Of a stretch of DNA of 32,935 nucleotides, positions 23,284-32,935 are shown piece by piece; the first letter of the stretch is position 1, and each line of letters starts with the position of its first letter. The position numbers and the translations under genes are program-made. The stretch spans positions 1 through 32,935 of the forward strand of contig CAIRSA010000388.1 of assembly GCA_903881085.1 (NCBI GenBank), given 5' to 3'. The notes below the pieces were generated by a model. It had not been told where the DNA came from. It made no database searches and saw only the letters and a list, made by a program, of their open reading frames with translations. This DNA comes from an uncultured Acidobacteriia bacterium. GTDB taxonomy: Bacteria > Acidobacteriota > Terriglobia > Bryobacterales > Bryobacteraceae.

Positions 23284-23847
23284 ATGAAAATCGGCTACGC
23301 CCGCGTCTCCACCGCCGAACAGAACCTCGACTTGCAACTCGATGCGCTTAAGGCAGCGGGGTGCAAGCGGATCTACGAGGAGCACGCCAGCGGCAAGAAC
23401 GCGGAGCGGACCGAGTTGGTGAACTGCCTGAAAGCGTTGCGCGCAGGCGATGTGCTGGTAGTGTGGCGCTTGGACCGATTGGGCCGCAACCTGCCTGACC
23501 TAGTGCGGATTGTCGGCGAACTGGAAAGCGGCAAGGCCGGACTGGAATCAATTACGGAGAACATCGAAACCGTTTCATCCACAGGTAGGCTCGTCTTCCA
23601 CGTTTTCGCTGCGCTGGCTGAATTTGAACGCAACGTAATCAGTGAGCGAACCTTGGCTGGCCTGAAGGCTGCGCGCGCCCGCGGCCGCTTGGGCGGCCGA
23701 CCGGAAAAGCTCTCTGCTAAGGACAAGCAGCAAATCGGTGTCCTGTTGAAAGACCCCGCAGTCCGGGTCAAAGACGTGGCCAAGCGTTTTGGCGTCAGCG
23801 TCGCCACCCTGTACAAACGCATCGGCGTCGTCACGCCGGAGAAATAA
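23284..23847 (+). CDS. tnpR: Serine resolvase TnpR
   Basis: TnpR resolves the cointegrate made during Tn3-type transposition by recombination at res. The 187-residue small serine recombinase has the catalytic Ser9 in IGYARVSTAEQN, the RLDRLGRN signature around residue 68, the E-helix segment with FAALAEFERNVISERT, and a C-terminal helix-turn-helix (about 140-182, DVAKRFGVSVATLYKRIG). The length is normal and no residue is missing. The ATG follows the dyad by 8 bp. tnpA begins 7 bp after its stop, so both are probably co-transcribed. Confidence 0.96.
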   Translation: MKIGYARVSTAEQNLDLQLDALKAAGCKRIYEEHASGKNAERTELVNCLKALRAGDVLVVWRLDRLGRNLPDLVRIVGELESGKAGLESITENIETVSSTGRLVFHVFAALAEFERNVISERTLAGLKAARARGRLGGRPEKLSAKDKQQIGVLLKDPAVRVKDVAKRFGVSVATLYKRIGVVTPEK

Positions 23848-23854
23848 ACCGTCC

Positions 23855-26800
23855 GTGGCCGACCGGCTCAAGATCCTGGAAGACCAGGAGATCGCGGAGT
23901 TGTACGGACGGCCACAATTCAACCATGACGAGCGTGTACAATTCTTCGGCCTCACGCCCGAGGAACGCGCCGTGGCCGACGGTCACTACAATCTGGCGAG
24001 CCGCGTGCTTTTTATTCTCCAGGTTGGCTACTTCAAGGCGAAGACCCTGTTCTTCGTCTTCGAGTTCGACGACGTGCGGGAAGATGTGCGTCACATCCTA
24101 CAACAGCATTATCCGCACTTTCACGACGCCGCGCTTACCGCACCCAGCCTCAAACAGACCCGCCATACGCAACAGCGGAAGATTCTCGATCTGTACGGCT
24201 ACCAAGCTTGTAATGACGGCGAGCGCGCAGCGCTGATGGAAAAAGCGAACCAACTCGTACGTATTTCAGTAAAGCCGGTATTCCTGTTCCGGAATCTCTT
24301 GCAGCATCTGGAAAACCGCCGCGTCGTCGTGCCAGGCTATAGCTTTCTGCAGGATGCGGTGAGCCAAGCCCTCGCCGATGAACGGGCCCGGCTGACCGCA
24401 ATCCTCGAAGGGCGATTGGACAAGGCCATGATCGAGTCGCTCGACGCGCTTTACGTCGTGCGCGAAGGCAGGTATGCCGTGACACCTCTGAAACACGATC
24501 CGAAGGACTTCTCCCTGCGCGAGATGAAGGGCGACATTGCTCGGAGCCAATCCCTGGAAACGTTGTACCAGATGGCGAAAACGCTGCTGCCGGATTTGGG
24601 TATCTCCAACGACAGCGTCGCCTATTATGCCGCTCTCGTCGATTACTACACGGTGCAAAAGCTGCAACAACTGCCCCCCGCCATGGCGCGCCTCTATCTT
24701 TTGTGTTTTCTCCGGCAGCGCTACCAGAAGATCAATGACAATCTGGTCAACGCCCTGATCTACCACGTGCGCAAAGTGAACACCACCGCCAAGGCTTGCA
24801 TGGAGCAGCAGGTTCTCGCCTCCCAGCGGGAAGGCAACGAAAACATCGAGCGCATCGGACAGATACTGAGCATGTTTCTCGACTCGAGCATCGCCGATTC
24901 GGTGTCTTTTGGCGAAATAAAGCGGCGCGCCTTTGGCATCCTGGAACGGGATAAATTCAAAAGCGCCGCGCAATACATTGGCGCGCAGGCCTTCGACACC
25001 GCGGCCATGGAATGGGAATTCGTTGCGTCGCTGGCCCCGTCGTTCAAACAACACCTCCGGCCGTTATTGCTGCGGCTGCCATTCGGGGGTCACAGCGAGG
25101 ACGACAGCCTGATGGAAGCGGTCGCGTTTCTGAGAGAGAGCTTCGACAAAGGGAAGAGCCTCACCCGCTATCGCTTCGAGCAAATTCCGAAGGCATTCAT
25201 CCCTCAGGGCGTGAAATCCTACCTCTACGAAAAGGACAAGGCAGGTAACCGCAGCATCCATCCAGACAAGTACGAGTTCCTCGTGTACCGGTTGCTGCGC
25301 AACCGGCTGGAGGCCGGGGACATCTATGTCAGCGATTCACTGCGCTTTCGTAGCTTCGACGAAGATCTGATTCCAAAGGAAACCTGGAAGCGGGACAAAG
25401 AACGGATTCTGCGGGAGATCGATGCCCCGTTGCTGTCACAGCCGATGGCCGAGGTTCTCAAAGACTTGGAAAAGGATCTGGAGGCCCAATACGAAGAGGT
25501 AAACCGGCGCATCCTCTCGGGGGAAAACCCGCACGTCAAGCTGAGCAAGAAGAGGAACGGCGAAATCATCTGGACGCTACCGTATGTGGGCGAAGAGGAG
25601 ACGGTCAACAATCCTTTTTTTGACGAAGTGCCGCAGATTCATATCGCGCAACTGCTCCAGTTCGTCGACTCGCGCTGCCAGTGCCTGGACGCGTTCACCC
25701 ATATTCTCCAACGATACGTGAAGACGCCGCTGGACCGGCACGCGGTTGTCGCCTGTCTGATCGCCTATGGCGCCAACATCGGCTTGGGCAAGATGAGCGC
25801 GATTTCGGATATGAGCTACCAGACGCTGTCCACGGCCGCCAATAATTTCCTACGCCCGGAAACGGTGCGTGAGGGTAATGACCGGGTTAGCAACACGACG
25901 GCGAAATTGCCGATCTTTCGCCATTACAATATCGACGACATCATCCATTCGTCGAGCGACGGACAGAAGTTCGAGACGCAGATCCACACCAGCCGTTCGC
26001 GCTATTCACCCAAGTACTTCGGGCTGAAGAAAGGCATCACCAACTATACCGGGGTCGCCAACCATGTGCCGTTCAACGCCCGCATCATCGGTGCCAACGA
26101 ATCGGAATCCCATTACGTCTACGACATTCTGGCCAATAATACGACCGACATCCGTCCGAACACCCATTCGACGGACACGCACGGCACCAACGAGGTCAAT
26201 TTCGCCATTTTGGCAACTTTCGGCTCCCAGTTCGCGCCGCGCTACCGCGATATCCGCGACAAAATGGACACGCTCTACGGCTTCAAGCACCCGAGCAAGT
26301 ACGACGAGAACTTTCTGCTGAAACCCAGCAGCCAGGCCAACACCAAGCTGATTCTCGCCGAGGAGGACAACATCAAGCATATCTTCGCCTCGCTCGCCAA
26401 GAAGGTCACCAGCCAGAGCGTGATCATCGGCAAGCTCAGCTCCTACGCCCGCAAGAACCGAACGAAAAGAGCGCTATGGGAACTGGATAACCTCTATCGC
26501 AGCCGCTATCTGTTGAACTACGTCGATTCCATGCGCCTCCGGCGCAACGTGCAGCGAGCGCTAAACCGTGGCGAGTCCTACCACAAACTGGTGCGCGCTG
26601 TGGCGTATGCCAACGGCGGCAGGTTGCGGGTCAGGACCGACTTGGAACAACAACTGTGGAGCGAGTGTTCGCGGTTCCTGGCCAACTGCGTAATCTGCTA
26701 CAACGCCTGCATTCTATCCGAGCTCTTGGAGTACGCGGAGCGCGAGAAGGATCTCGAGTTGGCCGACCGGATCAAGCAGGTCAGCCCCGTGAGTTGGAAA

Positions 26801-26917
26801 CATGTGAATTTCTATGGCGAGTACACGTTCCAAGACATCGGCAGTGTCATTGACCTTGAGGACCTGATCCATCGATTGGTGGCGCTGAGACGGGAGAGCG
26901 CTAAAGCGGCGAATTGA
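23855..26917 (+). CDS. tnpA: Tn3-family transposase TnpA
   Basis: TnpA cuts and joins transposon ends in replicative transposition. The product is 1020 residues, the usual size, starting at GTG 23855 (ADRLKILEDQEIAELYGRPQ); an in-frame TTG at 23789 would overlap tnpR. The N-terminal part is the DUF4158-like, end-binding region. The C-terminal catalytic core shows the acidic triad contexts: HSSSDGQKFETQ (first Asp), HSTDTHGTNEVNF (second Asp), and ALNRGESYHKL (Glu) before a long helical tail. It has no frameshift or stop. Its stop lies 22 bp before the right inverted repeat. The frame is clean, so the element may still be active. Confidence 0.96.
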   Translation: MADRLKILEDQEIAELYGRPQFNHDERVQFFGLTPEERAVADGHYNLASRVLFILQVGYFKAKTLFFVFEFDDVREDVRHILQQHYPHFHDAALTAPSLKQTRHTQQRKILDLYGYQACNDGERAALMEKANQLVRISVKPVFLFRNLLQHLENRRVVVPGYSFLQDAVSQALADERARLTAILEGRLDKAMIESLDALYVVREGRYAVTPLKHDPKDFSLREMKGDIARSQSLETLYQMAKTLLPDLGISNDSVAYYAALVDYYTVQKLQQLPPAMARLYLLCFLRQRYQKINDNLVNALIYHVRKVNTTAKACMEQQVLASQREGNENIERIGQILSMFLDSSIADSVSFGEIKRRAFGILERDKFKSAAQYIGAQAFDTAAMEWEFVASLAPSFKQHLRPLLLRLPFGGHSEDDSLMEAVAFLRESFDKGKSLTRYRFEQIPKAFIPQGVKSYLYEKDKAGNRSIHPDKYEFLVYRLLRNRLEAGDIYVSDSLRFRSFDEDLIPKETWKRDKERILREIDAPLLSQPMAEVLKDLEKDLEAQYEEVNRRILSGENPHVKLSKKRNGEIIWTLPYVGEEETVNNPFFDEVPQIHIAQLLQFVDSRCQCLDAFTHILQRYVKTPLDRHAVVACLIAYGANIGLGKMSAISDMSYQTLSTAANNFLRPETVREGNDRVSNTTAKLPIFRHYNIDDIIHSSSDGQKFETQIHTSRSRYSPKYFGLKKGITNYTGVANHVPFNARIIGANESESHYVYDILANNTTDIRPNTHSTDTHGTNEVNFAILATFGSQFAPRYRDIRDKMDTLYGFKHPSKYDENFLLKPSSQANTKLILAEEDNIKHIFASLAKKVTSQSVIIGKLSSYARKNRTKRALWELDNLYRSRYLLNYVDSMRLRRNVQRALNRGESYHKLVRAVAYANGGRLRVRTDLEQQLWSECSRFLANCVICYNACILSELLEYAEREKDLELADRIKQVSPVSWKHVNFYGEYTFQDIGSVIDLEDLIHRLVALRRESAKAAN

Positions 26918-26939
26918 TTGGGCGGCGGTTTACTTTCTG

Positions 26940-26985
26940 GGCGAAAATTGACCTGTCGCCGTTTTAGTCAAAAATACCCAACCTG
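26940..26985 (-). repeat. Right terminal inverted repeat of the Tn3-family element
   Basis: Reverse complement of the left end with two mismatches. Read on the minus strand it replaces the last part of the TIGR03437 gene with codons VGYF and a stop at 26968. Confidence 0.93.
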
Positions 26986-29223
26986 TGGTGTCACCGCGCC
27001 GAAACCCACTCCATAGAGCGTGATCGTCTCTCCGGGCTTCGCAGGACGCGATGCGACGCCCGCCACCGCTCCAACCGGGAGTGCGAACGACGCATTGCCG
27101 GGCAGCAGCGCGGCCGCGTACTGCCGGGCGCCCACTTTGAAGGCAGCCGGCGCATTGAACCCCGGCTGCACCGCGTTCACCGTGACGTTAACGGGCGCGC
27201 TGGATCCGGCTGCGGTTGTCACGGTCAATGTTTGAGATCCGGTGCTGAGATTGGAAGGTGCCAGCGCGTTGATCTGCCCCGGACTCACGAACGCCACGAA
27301 CGCAGCCTGGCCACCAATCCGCACACTGACGCCATCGAGCGATGTGGGCGCATTCACTCCGGAAAAATCCGCGCCGCCCCACTGCCGCGAATTGGTTCCC
27401 ATGGCAGTTCCGTATATTTCAATCCACGAGCCGGGCGCGATGGTGGTATAGCCACCGAAGGACCCCGCCGAGATCACGCCACCCGCGCTGATTGCCGGCG
27501 CCTGCGCATCGATCACAATCTGCCCCCACTCCTGCCGCCCTTGTCCGCACTTCATCGCGTGGACGTAGGTCAAAGTCTGCGCTCCGGCGCCGGCAGTTGT
27601 CTTAGCGGCCACAAAGCTGTGCGTCGATGGAAAAGGGTTCTTGGCCGCAATGAAGTTGGGAAACAGTGGATCAGTGCGGCGCTTGTGCAGATCGTCGACC
27701 CAAGCCCCCAGCGTCTTGCCGCTTCTGGGGAGCACGCCGCGGGCATTGTTTTCAGCTAGCCAAAAGATGTTTTCATAGATCTCCAAGAACATTCCATCGG
27801 AGTTGTCCCATATGTTTTGCAGCGCGAGGTCCAGATCTTCCCGCGTTGCCACGCCATCGTTGTTGGTTGTCTGGAAGCCTGTCAACTGGCCTTCCGCGCC
27901 CTCGCGTACGGCCCAGCGGTTCGGACAACTTCCGGCTTCCCAATACTGTGGATACGGGCGCACCGGCTTGGGGTGCTGTCCATCGAAATTGCAGCCGGAA
28001 GGCTTGGGTTGCAAGCCATTGTGTTGAACCACGAAATTGATTCCGTAGGTGGCTTGCCCGCGGTTCAGCAGTTCAATGGTCTGTTCCGTGCCGTCAGGCA
28101 AGGCCGCTGCATTCGAGGATGCGCCATTGGAGAGTTCGTACCCACCTGTCTCATTCACCTTGGGAAAGCCATCCTGAATCAATGCATACGACATGGGCTT
28201 GCCGGGAAACAGGTTCTTGAGCAGCGCCATTTGATCGTCGTAAAAGGAGTATAGGCCAGAAGGTTTGTAACCGTCAGCGGCCCACACCTTTGGGGCGCAG
28301 ACGCAGGTTGTCTGGTTGGCGCCTAGCCCAATGACATTGCACTCGTTCGGCAGCCTGTTTTCGTGCGACACCAGGTTTGCACCTGCGAGCTTGATATACG
28401 CCAGTGCGCGATACCAATCAGCGCGGCTCTTGATTACCTTCGCCGCTTCCGTGAGCATGTTGAAGTACAACTGCCGATAGGTGGAGCGCACCGGGTTGCC
28501 GAGATCCATCTTATTACCGCAGCTTGTGGCACTCGCTCCGTCATCGAAATGCAGCCGCGGCACCCCGCCGCCGCCACCAGCGCGCGCGGAACCGTCGGCA
28601 TTCGTCGAAAAGATCCAATCCGGCGTGCCGCTGTCGCCCGCTTTGATCCCCAGGCTGTAGGCCTTGCCGTTGCGTACCGCCTGCTCGATTTCCCGCTGCA
28701 GCACGGTGAAGTCGTAGACCCCTGCCCGCGGATTGACATCGTTCCACAGCAGGCGGATAAAGACTCCAGTGTTGTTGGGGCTCTTCCAACTGGAATCGAG
28801 CGTTGCCTGATTGGCGGACCCTCCGAGACAAAGACGTTTCCCGTTATCGCCAGTGAACGCTGGCCGTGTTCCCGCAGGGCAGGCGGATGCCGAAGTCTCC
28901 GAAAACGCGACGTCCAAAGGACTCAAAACGTACAGGCCTGACGGGGCGAACATGGCCGGGCCGGTGAGATCCGACGCGCTATAGGGATTGCGCGCGGAGC
29001 ACATCGAGGGATAGCCGCCGCTGCCGTTCACAGATACAATTGAATCTGTTCTGGTCAGCCCCTCCCATTGGACGGTATCCCCCGATTTCACGTAAACAAC
29101 CTGCGGCGAAAAGGACCCGTCGGCATTCACCCGAACGCTGTACGTCCTGGGTTGCGCAAACAGCGCCACGGCAAACGCAGCGGCGGCGGCCACGCGAACT
29201 CCTCTTCCTATGCACCTCAACAT
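26968..29223 (-). pseudogene. Secreted TIGR03437 protein, 3' end cut by the transposon
   Basis: The remaining product is 751 residues. It has a signal peptide (VAAAAAFAVALFAQ, cut near 24), then a cupredoxin-like segment (about 25-60, YSVRVNADGSFSPQVVYVKS, GDTVQWEG), a large middle part like a TIM-barrel glycosidase (FIRLLWNDVNPRAGVYDF, YSLGIKAGDSGTPDWIF, WRALAYIKL-type helices), and a Solibacter-type C-terminal domain (SWIEIYGTAMGTNSRQW, FVSPGQINALAPSNL, ITLYGVGFGAVTP). The last part of that domain is missing: after VTPQ come residues encoded by the transposon end. It may still be secreted, but the terminal domain should not fold normally. ATG 29223 precedes the signal peptide; a TTG at 29292 is less likely. 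Confidence 0.8.
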
Positions 29224-29938
29224 GCAAGTTCCAAGCCTTTCTCCTCCAAACCTCTCTATTTGTGGATACGCAGCCAGCCGGACAAATCCCAATCATTATT
29301 TACAATTGTGCTAAGATCCGCAAGAGCATCATGATCGGCGAGAGCGGCGAAGGCAATCAAAATCCGGGATTAGAAGAGAACGGCCCCCATTGCGACGCCG
29401 AAGTTCTGCCATCGGAAGTAACGCAACTGCTCCAAAGTTGGACCGGCGGCGACCGCGACTCCTTCAACCGGCTCTTCTCCTTACTTCATGAGGAACTGAA
29501 ACGCATTGCGCGAAGGGCTGGTGCGGCCCCGGACGACACGATGCAGGCCACGGTCATCGTCAACGAGTTCTACCTTCGGCTTCTTGGTCACGCCAAACCG
29601 AAGTTGGAAAATCGTGCTCATTTTTTTTCATTAGCGGCAAGAGTCATGCGCCAGATCCGCATCGATCACGCCCGCCGGAACGCAGCCGGCAAACGGGGAG
29701 GCGACTTCCAATTCGAATCACTTGACCTGCAAGGGCCGGGCCGTCTGGACCGTGACGATGATACCGAAGCGTTGCACGAAGGCCTGACAAGGCTGGAAGG
29801 CTTTGACCCCCGCAAAGCTGCCATCGTCGACCTGCGCTATTTCGCCGGGCTAAGCGTTCAGGAAGTGGCCTCCGCTTTTGAAGTTTCAACGGAAACCGTG
29901 CGCAAGGAACTGCGGCTGGCCGAGGCCTGGCTGATGAG

Positions 29939-32485
<2,547 letters not shown>

Positions 32486-32935
32486 GAATAGGTTGAGTGT
32501 ATGCGGTTTTCGGCGTGGATTCAAGCCAGTGCCGCGATCGGGATTGGGACTTCGCACGAGCCTATTCCCATACCTCTATGGGCTGGCAGTACGGCAATGC
32601 TCAATTCCGGCGTTCGCTCGTCAACAGATCCGTAACCTGGAGCAGAAACACGAAAACACGGCGGTCACGCTGCATCCACAGGCTCGCTATCAACGAAAGC
32701 AATCAAACCTGAATCGCCCGTTCGGGCTCAAGCGTAGGAACGAATAGCCAGAGATACAATATCTCACGTAAGAACGGTTCGTCCGACCCTTCCACGTAGG
32801 TTCTTTACCCAACCCGTCTGTCATGAAATGCAAAGCAGTCAAACCTAGCCAAACATATTTGAAATTTTTGGCAGCCGTCAGCGATCAGCAGTCAGCCTTC
32901 AGCTTTGGCATGAGCGCGGTGAGCATGCGTCACCA
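32486..32935. other. Non-coding right edge
   Basis: In the 450 bp upstream of the kinase no gene is convincing; frames open here are antisense continuations of the kinase region or lack motifs. The region becomes AT-richer at 32,820-32,870. It should contain the kinase promoter, but I could not define one. Confidence 0.45.
32877..32904. repeat. Degenerate 7-bp tandem repeats
   Basis: Four consecutive heptamers GTCAGCG, ATCAGCA, GTCAGCC and TTCAGCT share the core TCAGC. They lie near the window edge, and the array may extend further. Confidence 0.6.

Larger units (their letters stand above)
23006..26985 (+). mobile_element. Complete cryptic Tn3-family transposon
   Basis: The element is about 3.98 kb and bounded by 46-bp inverted repeats (23006-23051 and 26940-26985; 44 of 46 match). 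It carries a res-like dyad, a serine resolvase (tnpR) and a Tn3-type DDE transposase (tnpA), both rightward in the Tn21-like order. No resistance or metabolic passenger gene is present. A coding-like fragment lies between the left end and res. Flanking 5-mers differ for each plausible end position (for example GCGAT and TGGTG), so no target duplication is visible. The right end truncates a TIGR03437 gene and the left end an unrelated fragment. Confidence 0.93.

Noticed and set aside
23789..23854. Longer TnpA start at TTG 23789
   Set aside because: It overlaps tnpR in another frame; the GTG at 23855 gives the normal length and start of the family.
24266..25054. 262-codon antisense frame in tnpA
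   Set aside because: It is a shadow of a strongly conserved gene, without start signal or known domain.
29040..29330. N-terminal extension of the ECF sigma factor
   Set aside because: The extra 97 codons are antisense to the signal peptide end of the secreted protein, and sigma region 2 begins right after ATG 29331.
32877..32904. Possible CRISPR array
   Set aside because: Units are 7 bp, contiguous, without spacers, and no cas gene is present in the window.

Overview
The window looks like a chromosomal piece of an Acidobacteriota bacterium of the Solibacter/Bryobacter type. The evidence is two secreted proteins ending in the Solibacter-type C-terminal domain (TIGR03437), an ECF sigma factor of the kind paired with Ser/Thr kinases, a large Ser/Thr kinase with a TPR-like sensor region, and a flagellar gene order with a short FlgD and a stand-alone SpoA-type FliN. 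No rRNA, tRNA or CRISPR array was seen. The taxonomic call is an inference from gene families.

Region 1 (about 100-13,420) is a flagellar island. A GGDEF diguanylate cyclase (minus) is divergent from fliS (plus). A minus-strand operon flgF-flgG-flgA-flgH-flgI-flgJ builds the distal rod and the L and P rings. From the shared divergent region at 6914-7126 a plus-strand operon fliK-flgD-flgE-fliN-fliO-fliP-fliQ-fliR-flhB runs the other way. It supplies hook assembly, a switch/export component and most of the membrane export gate. Many genes overlap by a few bases (ATGA junctions). flhA, the ATPase genes and the motor genes are not in the window.

Region 2 (13,420-15,730) holds a large secreted TIGR03437 protein followed by two strong hairpins, the second a convincing intrinsic terminator. 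Region 3 (15,960-22,300) is a sugar/exopolysaccharide-type cluster. It encodes a formyltransferase-like/propeller fusion, a DegT/DnrJ/EryC1 sugar aminotransferase, a GT4 glycosyltransferase on the other strand, and an AsnB-type amidotransferase.

Region 4 (22,300-26,985) is a scar zone. It has a palindromic repeat whose second copy lies at the very start of the window, several open but headless coding fragments, and a complete cryptic Tn3-family transposon (about 3.98 kb: 46-bp terminal inverted repeats, a res-like dyad, tnpR, tnpA). The right end of the transposon truncates a secreted TIGR03437 protein. No 5-bp target duplication is visible, and the two flanks are parts of different genes, which suggests a deletion or rearrangement after insertion.

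Region 5 (26,968-32,935) contains that truncated secreted protein (cupredoxin-like, barrel-like and TIGR03437 parts), an ECF sigma factor, and a convergent, overlapping Ser/Thr kinase. The right edge is non-coding and ends in degenerate 7-bp repeats.
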